A stretch of DNA of 64,000 nt from VRUE01 sp963715625 (GTDB lineage: Bacteria; Actinomycetota; Thermoleophilia; Solirubrobacterales; 70-9): assembly GCA_963715625.1 (NCBI GenBank), contig OY970260.1, forward strand, positions 1,550,001-1,614,000. Reading direction: 5' to 3'. Position 1 is the first letter of the stretch. Each line of letters starts with the position of its first letter. Positions 35,789 through 44,815 of this stretch are shown here, one piece after another. A program made the position numbers and the translations under genes. The notes beneath the pieces are model-generated. The model was not told the origin of the DNA. It saw nothing but the letters and a program-made list of their open reading frames with translations, and did no database searches.

Positions 35789-36505
35789 ATGGAGATCAAG
35801 TACCACGGCCACTCGTGCTTCGAGCTGAGCGAGGGAGACACCCGGGTCCTGGTCGACCCCTTCCTAAAGCCCAACAACCCGGCGGCGGTGGCGAGCGCCG
35901 ATGAGGTCGAGCCGACCCACGTCGTCGTCTCCCACGGCCACGCCGACCACATCGCCGACGCTGTCGGCGTCGCTACCCGCACCGGTGCCGAGTGCGTGGC
36001 GATCGTCGAGGTCGCCAACTGGCTCGAAGAGCAGGGTGTCGGGAAGGTCCACGATCCGAACCTCGGCGGGACCATCCGCTTCGAGTGGGGCTGGGTGAAG
36101 CTGGTGCCCGCCTGGCACACGAGCACGATCGCCGGCTCGGCCGACGCCCCCTACAGCCCGACCCCCGGCACGGTCACAGGGACGCCGGCCGGGCTGCTGA
36201 TCGACATCGGCGGCGTCACCGTCTACCACGCCGGCGACACCTGCCTCTTCGGCGACATGAAGCTGATCGCCGAACGCAACCCGGTCGACGTCGCCCTGCT
36301 GCCGATCGGCGGCCACTACACGATGGACCGCCACGACGGCGTCGTCGCGGCCGAGTTCGTCGGCGCCGGCACGGTGATCCCGATGCACTTCGACACCTTC
36401 CCGCCGATCGAGACCGATGCCCAGGCCTTCAAGTCGGAGGTCGAGGAGAAGACCTCCTCGCAGGTCGTGGTCCTCGCCCCGGGGGAGTCCCACACGACCG
36501 GCTGA
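35789..36505 (+). CDS. UPF0173-type metal-dependent hydrolase (metallo-beta-lactamase fold)
   Basis: A 238-residue MBL-fold protein of the UPF0173/YtkL group. Metal-binding motifs: KYHGHSCFEL (N-terminal His), SHGHADHIADAV (the HxHxDH motif), HAGDTCLFGDM and the closing IPMHFDTFP. Likely a zinc hydrolase; natural substrate unknown. ATG 35789 with GGAGAG just upstream. Confidence 0.92.
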   Translation: MEIKYHGHSCFELSEGDTRVLVDPFLKPNNPAAVASADEVEPTHVVVSHGHADHIADAVGVATRTGAECVAIVEVANWLEEQGVGKVHDPNLGGTIRFEWGWVKLVPAWHTSTIAGSADAPYSPTPGTVTGTPAGLLIDIGGVTVYHAGDTCLFGDMKLIAERNPVDVALLPIGGHYTMDRHDGVVAAEFVGAGTVIPMHFDTFPPIETDAQAFKSEVEEKTSSQVVVLAPGESHTTG

Positions 36506-36530
36506 GCGCGCCCGCGGCTGAGCGCGCCCG

Positions 36531-38033
36531 CTATTCCCCTTCCGGGCTGACCGAAGAGGAGCCCGGTGGCGGCGTCGATTCGGCCGGCGGCGAGCTTTCG
36601 ACCGGGGGCGGCGGCGGGGGAGGCGTGCTTTCGGCGGGTGCCGCAGGCGGCGGTTCGGGGCCGGTGCCGCCGACCGTCACCACGACGGTGCCGCCTCCGG
36701 CCGGGGCCCCGGCGCCGGCGGAGGGAGCCGCGCCGTCGATCCCGGTCGAGGTTTTCGTCGTGTCCTCGGCCTCCGCTTCCGCTCCGCCGTTGCCGGCCGG
36801 CGCACCCTCATCGGCGGGCGCCGTGGGGGCTCCGGCTTCGGTCGGAAGGGTTTCCGGCTCGGGGGCGGGTGCCGGCTCGGTTGCGGGTACCGCGGGCGCT
36901 GCCGGCTGGTGACTCGCCGCGACCGCCGCGTTGTGGGCCGGTGCGACCGCTGCCTTCGGGCCTTTCCGGACACTCGAGATCGCCGCCGGGCCGCTGCTCA
37001 CGGGCGCAGGTTCGGTCTGGTGCTTGACCTCGACCGCGCCGGCGGTGATCACGGCCGCGGTGACGACACCGGCCACGGCCTTGGTGCCGATCGCGCTGCC
37101 CACGGCGCCGATGCCGCCCGCAGCGCTGCCGCCGCCGAGCGCGGCGCCGACGCTGCCCACTGCGCCGGCTCCGGTGGCGCCGGTACCCGTTGCGGTCGCG
37201 GCGCCACCGGCACCTGCTCCTCCCAGGCCAAGCTTGGAGAGGATGAAGCCCTTCAGCGCGACCAGCGGTCCCACCGGGACCAGCGCCGCCAGCACCTTGT
37301 CGTTGGAGCGGAGCTGGGAGCGGAAGTCGGCGCACTCCTCGCAGTCGCGGACGTGGCGGCGGACCGGGCCGGAGAGCTTGCGCAGCCCCTCGGCAGCCTC
37401 GGCGAGGTCGACGCGGACCTCGCCGCAGGTGAGCTGGCGCGCCTGGCTCGCCTCGGCGAGCGAGATCCGCGCCCGCACCAGCAGCGACTTGACCGAGGGC
37501 ACGCTGGTCTCCATCGCCTGCGCGATCTCCTCGTAAGACATCGCGTCCATCTCGCGCAGCAGCAGGGCCGAGCGCTGCGTCTCGGGAAGCTTGCCGACGT
37601 CGGTGAGCAGCTGGCGGAACTCCTCCCGGTTGTGCACCTTCTCGGCCGTGGAGGCGGCCTCGACCGCCGGCACCATGTCCATCGATTCCTGCGCGTCGGC
37701 GGTCGGCTTGCGCAGGTGGTTGAGGCAGCGGTTGCGGGCGATCCGGTAGAGCCACGGGCGCAGGTTGATCTCGCGCTCGTCGGCGAGCATCGCCCGGTAG
37801 GCGTTGACGAAGACCTCCTGCAGGACGTCCTCGGCGTCCTCGGTGGAGCGGAGCATCTGGCGGCAGAAGCCGAGCAGGCGGCCCTGGTAGCGGTCGACGA
37901 TGGCCTCGAAGGCGCCGGGGTTGCCGGCGCGGGCCATCGCGATCAGGCGATCGTCGCCCTGCAGCTTGAGAAGCGGGGAACGCCGGGCGAGAAGTCCGCG
38001 GCGACTGGCGTGGGATAGAGCTGAAGCCTCCAA
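36531..38033 (-). CDS. ECF sigma factor fused to a zinc anti-sigma-like domain, membrane segment and Pro-rich tail
   Basis: A 500-residue protein. Residues about 25-200 are an extracytoplasmic-function sigma factor (region 2 YQGRLLGFCRQMLRSTEDAEDVLQEVF; region 4 YEEIAQAMETSVPSVKSLLVRAR). Next comes a zinc-binding ZAS-like segment (HVRDCEECADF, with the earlier cysteine in LTCGEV), a Gly/Ala-rich stretch with a possible membrane helix, and about 180 residues of Ala/Pro/Glu tail. Sigma and its regulator in one chain suggest release by proteolysis or conformational change on an envelope signal; this is inference. The 137-base upstream gap before tRNA-Leu holds its promoter. Confidence 0.9.
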   Translation of the reverse strand: MEASALSHASRRGLLARRSPLLKLQGDDRLIAMARAGNPGAFEAIVDRYQGRLLGFCRQMLRSTEDAEDVLQEVFVNAYRAMLADEREINLRPWLYRIARNRCLNHLRKPTADAQESMDMVPAVEAASTAEKVHNREEFRQLLTDVGKLPETQRSALLLREMDAMSYEEIAQAMETSVPSVKSLLVRARISLAEASQARQLTCGEVRVDLAEAAEGLRKLSGPVRRHVRDCEECADFRSQLRSNDKVLAALVPVGPLVALKGFILSKLGLGGAGAGGAATATGTGATGAGAVGSVGAALGGGSAAGGIGAVGSAIGTKAVAGVVTAAVITAGAVEVKHQTEPAPVSSGPAAISSVRKGPKAAVAPAHNAAVAASHQPAAPAVPATEPAPAPEPETLPTEAGAPTAPADEGAPAGNGGAEAEAEDTTKTSTGIDGAAPSAGAGAPAGGGTVVVTVGGTGPEPPPAAPAESTPPPPPPPVESSPPAESTPPPGSSSVSPEGE

Positions 38034-38170
38034 GCGATTCCTCCAAGGGGGGCCAGGGAAGGCGTTTGTCTTCTAGCTCAGGGACACCGTAGCACCGGCA
38101 TAGTTGCGGTACCTCATCAGTTTTTAGTGCGACTTTAGGAATCCAGGTTCGCCCGGTTACCATCGCCAAT

Positions 38171-38257
38171 GCCCGGGTGGCGAAATTGGCAAAAGCGGCG
38201 CCCTTAAAAGGCGTTGCCCCACTGGGGGGCTTGCGGGTTCGAGTCCCGCCCCGGGCA
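38171..38257 (+). tRNA. tRNA-Leu (anticodon UAA)
   Basis: Acceptor GCCCGGG/CCCGGGC, anticodon arm GCGCC-CTTAAAA-GGCGT giving UAA, a long variable arm (GCCCCACTGGGGGGC) typical of leucine tRNA, T arm GCGGG TTCGAGT CCCGC. CCA not encoded. Confidence 0.95.
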
Positions 38258-38278
38258 CTCGTTTAGGCTCTCCGCCCC

Positions 38279-39889
38279 ATGGAGCACGGGGGGCGGATAG
38301 TCGCAAAGGCGCTGAAGTCGCGAGGGGTCTCGCACCTCTTCACGCTCTCCGGGGGTCACCTGTTCTCTATCTACGACGGGTGCCGGGCGGAGGGGATCGA
38401 GATCGTCGACGTGCGCCACGAGCAGGCCGCTGCGTTCGCGGCCGAGGGCTTCGCCAAGGCGACGCGCGGGGTCGGCGTCGCAGCGCTGACGGCGGGGCCG
38501 GGGGTGACGAACGGCGTCAGCGCGATCGCCGGCGCGCAGGCCAACTGCTCGCCGGTCTGCATCCTCGGCGGCAGGGCGCCGGAGCTGCGCTGGGGCTCGG
38601 GCTCGCTGCAGGAGATCGACCACCTGCCCTTCGTCTCGCCGCTGGTCAAGTCGGCGGAGACGGTGAAGGACCCGGGGCAGATCGCCGCCCGCACGGCGGC
38701 CGCGCTGGACCTCGCCCTCGCCGCGCCCAACGGCCCGACCTTCGTCGACTACCCCCTGGACGTCGTCTTCAGCGAGGCCGATGCGGAGGTACCGGCCGCG
38801 CCGCGGGCCGAGGGCCGCCCAGCGGAGGGAGTCGAGGAGGCGGCGGCGCTGCTGGCCGCGGCCGAGCGCCCCGCGATCATGGCCGGCACCGGGCTCTACT
38901 GGGGCCGCGGCGAGGAGGAGCTGCGGGCGCTGGCGGAGGCGCTTGGGATCCCGGTCTTCCTCAACGGCCTCGGCCGCGGCTGCCTGCCGGCGGACCACGA
39001 GCTCTCCTTCAGCCGCGCCCGCGGCGCCGGGCTCGGCGGCGCCGACGTGGCGCTGGTGATCGGCGTGCCGCTCGATTTCCGCCTCGGCTTCGGGGCCGCC
39101 GTCGCCGAGGAGGCGAAGCTGATCCGGCTCGATGCGGCGCCGAACGCGCTCAGCGCCAACCGCACACCCGACGTCGACCTGGTCGGCGACGTGGCCGCCA
39201 GCCTGGCGGCGATCCGCGAGGCGGCCGGGGGCGGGGGAGGGCGCACCGGCCCATGGCTGGCGGAGCTGCGCCGGGTCGAGGACGAGAAGCGCGCGGCCGA
39301 GCAGGAGGAGCTGAACGACGCCCGCTCGCCCCTGCACCCCGTCCGCGTCTACAAGGAGCTCGGCGAGGTGCTCGAGCGCGACGCGATCGTCGTCGGCGAC
39401 GGCGGCGACTTCGTCTCCTACGCGGGCCGCTTCGTCGACACCTACCAGCCCGGCTGCTGGATGGACCCGGGGCCGTTTGGCTGCCTCGGCGCCGGGCCCG
39501 GCCAGGCGATCGGAGCCAAGCTCGCGCACCCCGACAGGCAGGTCTGCCTGCTGCTCGGCGACGGCGCCTTCGGCTTCGCCGGGATGGAGTTCGACACGAT
39601 GGCGCGGCACGGGATTCCCGTGGTCGGCGTGATGGGCAACAACGGCATCTGGGCGCTGGAGCACCACCCGATGAAGTTCCTCTACGGCTACTCGGTGGCG
39701 GCGGAGCTGCGCCCCGAGACGCGCTACGACCAGATGGTCGAGACGCTCGGTTGCGACGGCGTGCTCGTGCGCGAGCCCGGCGAGCTGCGCCCGGCGCTGG
39801 AGCGGGCCTTCGAGTCGGGCCGGCCGACGCTGGTCAACGTCCTCACCGACCCCGAGGTCGTCTACCCGCGCAAGTCGAACTTGGCCTGA
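38279..39889 (+). CDS. Thiamine-pyrophosphate enzyme, acetolactate synthase large-subunit-like
   Basis: A 536-residue ThDP-dependent enzyme with the three usual domains: N-terminal pyrimidine domain with the catalytic glutamate in DVRHEQAAAFAAEG and AGPGVTNGVSAIA, central FAD/structural domain (ERPAIMAGTGLYWGRGEEEL), and C-terminal ThDP domain with LLGDGAFGFAGMEFDT ... NNGIW (GDG-N motif). Relatives include acetolactate synthase, oxalyl-CoA decarboxylase and benzoylformate decarboxylase; the lack of a small subunit gene nearby argues against a biosynthetic ALS. Starts at ATG 38279, 21 bases after tRNA-Leu. Confidence 0.88.
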   Translation: MEHGGRIVAKALKSRGVSHLFTLSGGHLFSIYDGCRAEGIEIVDVRHEQAAAFAAEGFAKATRGVGVAALTAGPGVTNGVSAIAGAQANCSPVCILGGRAPELRWGSGSLQEIDHLPFVSPLVKSAETVKDPGQIAARTAAALDLALAAPNGPTFVDYPLDVVFSEADAEVPAAPRAEGRPAEGVEEAAALLAAAERPAIMAGTGLYWGRGEEELRALAEALGIPVFLNGLGRGCLPADHELSFSRARGAGLGGADVALVIGVPLDFRLGFGAAVAEEAKLIRLDAAPNALSANRTPDVDLVGDVAASLAAIREAAGGGGGRTGPWLAELRRVEDEKRAAEQEELNDARSPLHPVRVYKELGEVLERDAIVVGDGGDFVSYAGRFVDTYQPGCWMDPGPFGCLGAGPGQAIGAKLAHPDRQVCLLLGDGAFGFAGMEFDTMARHGIPVVGVMGNNGIWALEHHPMKFLYGYSVAAELRPETRYDQMVETLGCDGVLVREPGELRPALERAFESGRPTLVNVLTDPEVVYPRKSNLA

Positions 39890-40341
39890 CCCGGCGGCCC
39901 CCCGGCCCCCTCCGCCGGCGGGCCTCAGATACGCCTATATGTCTCCTTTGAGGCCCGTCGGCGGAGGGGGTCCCCAGACGAGAACCGGCCGCCATCGCTG
40001 GCGGCCGATTCAAGGTGGCCCCTCAGGACGGGCAGGGGTACGTCTTCAGGGACCAGTTCTTATTCGGTGGACCCAGACGGCGGGAGGCGCCATTGTGCGG
40101 CAATCGCCCGAGTCCTATACCGGGTCCGCGGTGGTTTGTCCCCACCTCTTCCCCGATGTGCCGATTATCTGCCTGCCTGTCCGTTACGTCTAGTTGCCTC
40201 TTTCCTTGCTACTAGAAAACGAGTAGAGGGATACTACCAAATTTTATGGGTTCTACCCAATTCTTGACCCATCTGTAGTGCCGCGGCGCCTTCGTCTGGC
40301 CGCGAGGTATCACGTAGTACCCCGAAATTGAGAATACGGGA
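39890..40341. other. Gene-free gap of 452 bases
   Basis: Contains palindrome C3 at its left end. The remaining 370 bases include an AT-richer stretch (about 40,180-40,280) that stands out from the surrounding DNA; no tRNA, coding frame or clear terminator was recognised. It separates a plus-strand gene from the end of ppx. Confidence 0.6.
39906..39970 (-). repeat. Palindromic repeat family C, copy 3
   Basis: Reverse-oriented copy with arms extended outward to CCCCCTCCGCCG; 21 of 22 arm bases pair. The centre (ATACGCCTATATGTCTCCTT) is the complement of that in C1 and C2 with no change in the core. Confidence 0.92.
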
Positions 40342-41283
40342 TTACCCGCGTTCCAGAGCCGAAACAGCCGAGATTGCTGTGCCGTAGAGGATGTCGTGCT
40401 CGGAAACTTCGACCTGCTCGAGGCCGAAGGCCCGCATCGTCTCGACCAGGATCACCACTCCGGACACGATGTTTGGCGCCCTGTCGGGGTGCAGGCCGGC
40501 GATTTCCACCCGCTTAGACAAAGGGGCAGATGCCAATTGAGAGAGGAGCCGCTGGGTCGAGCCGAGGGTGAGCGTATGGCCGTGTACTTGCTTGGGGTCG
40601 TAGGGCTCCAGGCCCAGCTCGACCGAGGCCAGCGAGGTCGGGGTGCCGGCGACGGCGATCGCGGCCTGGGCGTGGGCGCCGGGCTCGCCTGCGACCGCGC
40701 TCTCTATGAGGCCCCGGACGTCGGCGGCCAGCGCCTCCAGCTCCGGGGGGGTGGGGGGGTCGCTGGCGATGTGGCGCTCGGTGTGGCGCACGACCCCGGC
40801 CTGGAGCGAGGCGTGGAAGGAGATCTCCCGGCCGGTGCCGACGATCAGCTCGGTCGAGCCGCCGCCGATGTCGACTACCAGGGTCGGCTCGCTCGGCGGG
40901 TGCTCGGCGGTCGCCCCCATGTATGTGAGCCGCGCCTCCTCCTCGCCGCCGAGCACCCGGGCCGAGAGCGCGAAGCGCTCGCGCAGCTCGGCGACGAAGG
41001 CGTCGCCGTTGGCGGCGTCGCGGACGGCGCTGGTGGCGATCGACTCGATCCGCCCGGCGCCGGCCTCCTCGCATATCGCCATGTAGTCGGCGACCGCCTC
41101 GCAGGCCGCCTCGATCGCCTCGGCGGAGAGCTGGCCCGAGAGGTCGACCCCCCGCCCGAGCCGCGTCACCCGGCTCTGCCGCTCGACCTCCGACACCCGC
41201 CCGCCGGCGACGTCGGCGACCAGCAGCCGGGTCGAGTTTGAGCCGATGTCGACCACCGCGATCCTGAAAGCTTCCCCCGCCAC
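40342..41283 (-). CDS. ppx: Ppx/GppA family exopolyphosphatase / pppGpp phosphohydrolase
   Basis: A 313-residue member of the ASKHA fold with IAVVDIGSNSTRLLVADV (phosphate 1), IATSAVRDAANGD, VVDIGGGSTELIVG (phosphate 2) and an HDILYGTAISAV C-terminus. Ppx/GppA proteins remove terminal phosphate from polyphosphate or pppGpp. GTG 41283 is chosen because family members begin right before RIAVVDIGSN. Next to eno-ftsB in mycobacteria, here displaced by 11 kb of other genes. Confidence 0.92.
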   Translation of the reverse strand: MAGEAFRIAVVDIGSNSTRLLVADVAGGRVSEVERQSRVTRLGRGVDLSGQLSAEAIEAACEAVADYMAICEEAGAGRIESIATSAVRDAANGDAFVAELRERFALSARVLGGEEEARLTYMGATAEHPPSEPTLVVDIGGGSTELIVGTGREISFHASLQAGVVRHTERHIASDPPTPPELEALAADVRGLIESAVAGEPGAHAQAAIAVAGTPTSLASVELGLEPYDPKQVHGHTLTLGSTQRLLSQLASAPLSKRVEIAGLHPDRAPNIVSGVVILVETMRAFGLEQVEVSEHDILYGTAISAVSALERG

Positions 41284-41380
41284 CCGCGGCACTCTAGAGA
41301 GCCGCCCGGCAAGAGCGCCTGCATGGAGACCACGAGCGCCCTCACCCAACCCCCAAGCGTTGCTAGCATGGCCAAACCGC

Positions 41381-41455
<75 letters not shown>

Positions 41456-41759
41456 GCGGCGAAAGCCCTGCAAATCGCAGGGTTTTCGTCTTTCTGGAGT
41501 GTAGACAGAAGGGTGCAAAATGGCCCCTGGGGCAAGGTGAGGTCAAAGTGAGGTCGATCCAGGCCTTGCGCGACGGCTCCCGTCCACCTACGTTCGGCCG
41601 CGAGAAACGCAGAAATAACGGCCCCGGCGGCGCTACCAACGCCCCGGGGCCCGGCACCGAAGTACGAGCCTTCGATGCGAGAGAGACGGTACCGACGTAG
41701 GCCGTCCTGGACCGCGTCGCCGGCTCGTCCTCGGTGCCTCTATCGAGAGGAGGGGCACC
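41456..41759. other. Left end of the element, no gene
   Basis: Contains a hairpin GAAAGCCCTGC/GCAGGGTTTTC at about 41,461-41,488 followed by a T-rich tract, acting as terminator for the tRNA, and a second 8-bp stem GGCCCCGG/CCGGGGCC at 41,620-41,651. The promoter of the first element gene should lie near 41,700. No coding frame seen. Confidence 0.6.
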
Positions 41760-42233
41760 GTGCCCGGCACCGTCACGACCATCGACCGCGATCAGCGCGA
41801 AGGGCTCTATGAGCTGATCCGCAACCACCTCGGCAGCATCGAGGACTTCTTCGTTGCGCTGGAGCGCACCAAGGACTTCGCCAAGGCCGAGCGCCTGGGT
41901 CTGGAGTTCGCCGAAGACTTCCGGCTCTTGCAGGACATCGGCTGGGCCGAGCGCGACGAGCGCGAGACGTTCGAGCTGACCATGCCCGCACACGACCTGA
42001 TGGAACTGCTCCAGCGCCTGCACGCCGAAGCGGTGCCCGTGCTGGTCGAGACTGGCGCCGAGGCCGAGTCGAGCCGCGAAGACGCTACGACGGACCGGCG
42101 CTTCCAGCTCGGCTACGAGGTCTGCAACAAGCTCTTGGACGAGCTCGACCCGCGAGAGGCCGACCGCGGACGGGCCGAGCGCCACGCTCCACGGCGGGTC
42201 CGGTCAGATTGCCCGCACGGAGACCGACCGTGA
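41760..42233 (+). CDS. Element-borne hypothetical protein
   Basis: A 157-residue acidic helical protein (GLYELIRNHLGSIEDFFVAL, DFRLLQDIGWAERDERETFEL, AHDLMELLQRLHAEAVPVLVE). Proteins of this look recur in actinobacterial mobile elements; no function known. GTG 41760 stands five bases after GGAGGGG. Its TGA overlaps the GTG of the next gene. Confidence 0.75.
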   Translation: MPGTVTTIDRDQREGLYELIRNHLGSIEDFFVALERTKDFAKAERLGLEFAEDFRLLQDIGWAERDERETFELTMPAHDLMELLQRLHAEAVPVLVETGAEAESSREDATTDRRFQLGYEVCNKLLDELDPREADRGRAERHAPRRVRSDCPHGDRP

Positions 42234-42607
42234 GCGGGTGGCGATGCCGATCGGCGCGGACGGGGCGCGAGCCGTTTCCGGAGCGGCTTCCGCACGAGCT
42301 CAATCACTTGGTGCTGACCGGGACGCTGCTGGAGAAGCCTCACGGGGCGAGGAGCCCGCGAGGCGATGCGGTCACGATGCTGCGGCTTGGGTTCCCGGTC
42401 CGCGACCCCGAGCGGCCCGAGGACCTTTGGACCCTGGCGCGCTGCGAGGTCGAAGTGCCGGCTGCATTGGCTCGGCGAAGCGTGTCGAGCTTGCACGTCG
42501 GCGGCCAGGTGCTCGCGTGGGGTCAACTGAGCGACCGCGAGGCAACCGGGGACGGGCAGCCAGTGGGGCGTGGTCGTTGCAGCCGCGCTCCACGCAGGAG
42601 CGCCTGA
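42230..42607 (+). CDS. Single-stranded DNA-binding protein-like OB-fold protein
   Basis: About 125 residues. The segment from LNHLVLTGTLLEKP through AVTMLRLGFPVRDPERPEDLW to VSSLHVGGQVLAWGQLSD follows the OB-fold pattern of SSB proteins used by plasmids and ICEs to protect single-stranded DNA. The C-terminus lacks the acidic DDIPF-like tip of housekeeping SSB and is basic. GTG 42230 overlaps the preceding stop. Moderate certainty on the family. Confidence 0.68.
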   Translation: MSGWRCRSARTGREPFPERLPHELNHLVLTGTLLEKPHGARSPRGDAVTMLRLGFPVRDPERPEDLWTLARCEVEVPAALARRSVSSLHVGGQVLAWGQLSDREATGDGQPVGRGRCSRAPRRSA

Positions 42608-42645
42608 GGAGTCGTTTCCGCGTCTGTTCGTCGTCGGGGAGCGCT

Positions 42646-42781
42646 GAGGGGCGGCTGGCGGTCGTGACTTTTCGAGGGCCAAGGCGCAGGCCACAGGGAG
42701 GGGCGGACGGACTCCCCGCGGTTGGGGGGTTCGCCGCTTCCTGCTTTGGCCCTCGGAAAGTCACGACCGCCAGCCGCCTCC
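42646..42781. repeat. Long inverted repeat (family I) within the element
   Basis: Arms of about 38 bases, for example GCGGCTGGCGGTCGTGACTT and its complement, with two mismatches, around a 55-base centre. Lies between the SSB-like gene and the multi-XRE gene and would act as a strong hairpin. Comparable in build, but not in sequence, to repeat H. Confidence 0.85.
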
Positions 42782-42804
42782 ACTGAGCCAGAGGGGCGAG
42801 AGCC

Positions 42805-44577
42805 GTGGAGCAGTATCGGTGCGAGGGATGCGGCCGGGAGCTGTTTGATTTCGGCGACGGCCCTGCGCCGACGAGATGCGAGGACTGCGTCCCGGAAACC
42901 GGTCAAGGCAGTCGCCTCGTAGACCAGCTCACGACCAACCTCCGCCAGCTACGGCGTAAGGCGGGCATCGAGAGGGAGGAGCTGGCGCGGCGAGCCGGAA
43001 TGAGCGCCGACGAAATCGCTCTGGCCGAGCGCGAGGGGGCCAGAGAACCGGGCGTGACCAGAGCCCTCAGGCTCGCCCATTCGATCGGCGTCTCGATCGA
43101 CGACCTCGCCGACCGCATCTACTGGAACCCCGGAGAGATTGCGCGTAGCCCCGGCGACCGCCGCCCACCGTCGGAGCGGCTCGCGGGCTTCTTCCTCGTC
43201 TTGCCGGCCAACGTGCCGATCTTCGATCCGGCGACGCCGCGCGATCCGGTTGCCAGCCGCAAAGAGCTCGCCGAGATATTCGGCGAGAACGTCCGCAGCG
43301 CTCGCGAGCGGCGGCACCTGTTCCAGAAGACGCTCGCCGACGCCGCCGGTCTCAGCCGGGAGGGCCTGTCTTACATCGAGCGGGGAATCCACGAGACGAC
43401 GATCGAGACCATGCTGTCGATCGCTCGCGCCCTGCAGGTCACGCCCGAGGTCTTGCTCGGCGGCATTGCCTGGAAGCCGCGCCTGCCGCCTTGCGCTTCG
43501 CCCAGGAGGGGAGGCGCGCAAGGTCACAAGCCGAACAGCCTCGACGGCCCGATCAAATGCCTTTGGAACGAAGGCAAGACCGGCGGTGAGATCGCAATTG
43601 CCCTCGGCGTGCCGCGAGGAACCGTCTCGGCCATCGTCCACCGCTTGCGCGAGCACGGCGAGGGGCTTCCCTATCGCCGTCCCCCGACGCGAGCCGTACA
43701 CGAAGGGGCGCGGCGGCGTCGCGGACGGCCCCCAACGCCTGTCCGAGAGGACGATCGGGGCGTCGATGCGGAGGAGACGGTCGACGCGGCGGAGTGGAAG
43801 GAAGCCACCGAAGCCGAGATAGCTGCGCGGCTCGGTGCCAACATTGCGCGTTTCCGTCTTTCGGCCGGACTCACGCTCAGGGAGCTGGGAGAAGCGACGG
43901 AGCTAGATCGCTCCTACCTGCACCACGTAGAGAACGGGGAGAGGCTGCCGAGGCTCGGCCTGATCGTGAAGCTGGCGGGGAGCCTCAACGTGCGCTGCGG
44001 GCGCCTGACCGCGGGCATCGCCTGGGAGCCGAGCGTCGGTGCGTTCCGAACCGAGCCCGATGGAGAGACAGACACTCCGTTGGCGCGGCTGGGACAGAAC
44101 GCTCTCCGTGAGCGGAGGCGTATCGGCGTCTCTCAGCAGGCGCTCGGCGCTCGAGCCTTAATCGACCGAAGCGACATTGTCGATTTCGAGAATGGCAACC
44201 GGAACTTTCGGGTCTTTACGGCGGTTCGGCTCGCGGGCACCTTGGAGGTAGACATCGCCGAGCTGTTCTCGGGTGTTGCAGATTGGTATGTCCGACCGCT
44301 TCCCGCTCCCGAATACGCAGCGGGAGACCGTCGCCCGACCAAATCCGAGCGCGATGTCGTGCTCGCGCGTCTCTGGCGGGAAGGCCGGCCGGAACGGGAG
44401 ATTGCCGAGGCGTTGGACTTGAAGCCCGAGGCCGTGGGGCCCTACGTCCGCGAACTTCGCGATGCGTGTCAGCATCTGCCCTATCGTCGGCCTCCGCGTC
44501 GTGCGATTGAGAAGGTGGCGCGTCGCAGACGCGCGCAGGCCCTCAACGGGGGCGCCGTCATGAAACGCGCTCTGTGA
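42805..44577 (+). CDS. Zinc-ribbon protein with four XRE and two further HTH domains (duplicated module)
   Basis: A 590-residue cytoplasmic DNA-binding protein. Residues 6-28 form a CxxC...CxxC ribbon (CEGCGREL, CEDC). XRE helix-turn-helix domains occupy about 42-102, 157-222, 340-404 and 427-490; second-type HTHs (sigma-like/resolvase-like) occupy about 247-290 and 516-560. Two halves repeat the order XRE-XRE-HTH, each ending LPYRRPP(T/R)RA, and XRE domains end with (G)IAWxP-like motifs (GGIAWKP, AGIAWEP). It could bind several operators at once, acting as a nucleoprotein organiser of the element. GTG 42805 with GAGGGGCGAG upstream. I know of no named family with this layout. Confidence 0.82.
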   Translation: MEQYRCEGCGRELFDFGDGPAPTRCEDCVPETGQGSRLVDQLTTNLRQLRRKAGIEREELARRAGMSADEIALAEREGAREPGVTRALRLAHSIGVSIDDLADRIYWNPGEIARSPGDRRPPSERLAGFFLVLPANVPIFDPATPRDPVASRKELAEIFGENVRSARERRHLFQKTLADAAGLSREGLSYIERGIHETTIETMLSIARALQVTPEVLLGGIAWKPRLPPCASPRRGGAQGHKPNSLDGPIKCLWNEGKTGGEIAIALGVPRGTVSAIVHRLREHGEGLPYRRPPTRAVHEGARRRRGRPPTPVREDDRGVDAEETVDAAEWKEATEAEIAARLGANIARFRLSAGLTLRELGEATELDRSYLHHVENGERLPRLGLIVKLAGSLNVRCGRLTAGIAWEPSVGAFRTEPDGETDTPLARLGQNALRERRRIGVSQQALGARALIDRSDIVDFENGNRNFRVFTAVRLAGTLEVDIAELFSGVADWYVRPLPAPEYAAGDRRPTKSERDVVLARLWREGRPEREIAEALDLKPEAVGPYVRELRDACQHLPYRRPPRRAIEKVARRRRAQALNGGAVMKRAL

Positions 44578-44815
44578 CTACGTTCTGATCCAGAATCCGC
44601 TCGGCACGGGCGAGAAGTTCCGATGGCTGGGTATCAAGGCCATCGGCGATTCGCCAGAGCGTCTTCAGCGTCGGCGTCTTCGCCGCGCGCTCGAGTCGGC
44701 CGAAATAGGCACGGTCAATGCCACACGCGAGGGCGGCGGCTTCCTGACTCAGATCACGCTCCTCCCGAAGCTCACGAAGTGCATCGCCGAAGGCTTGTGG
44801 GCGCGAGCGGGCCAT
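44558..44815 (-). CDS. XRE-family repressor-like protein
   Basis: An 85-residue single-domain XRE HTH protein (FGDALRELREERDLSQEAAA, FGRLERAAKTPTLKTLWRIA). Its 3' end overlaps the multi-XRE gene tail-to-tail by 20 bases, and it is divergent from the RHS gene, so it probably binds the 220-base region between them. Start ATG 44815. Confidence 0.88.
   Translation of the reverse strand: MARSRPQAFGDALRELREERDLSQEAAALACGIDRAYFGRLERAAKTPTLKTLWRIADGLDTQPSELLARAERILDQNVVTERVS

Noticed and set aside
39939..40193. Short open frame beginning inside palindrome C3
   Set aside because: Start and first codons are repeat-derived, the rest has no protein-like pattern and there is no ribosome-binding site other than the repeat's own.
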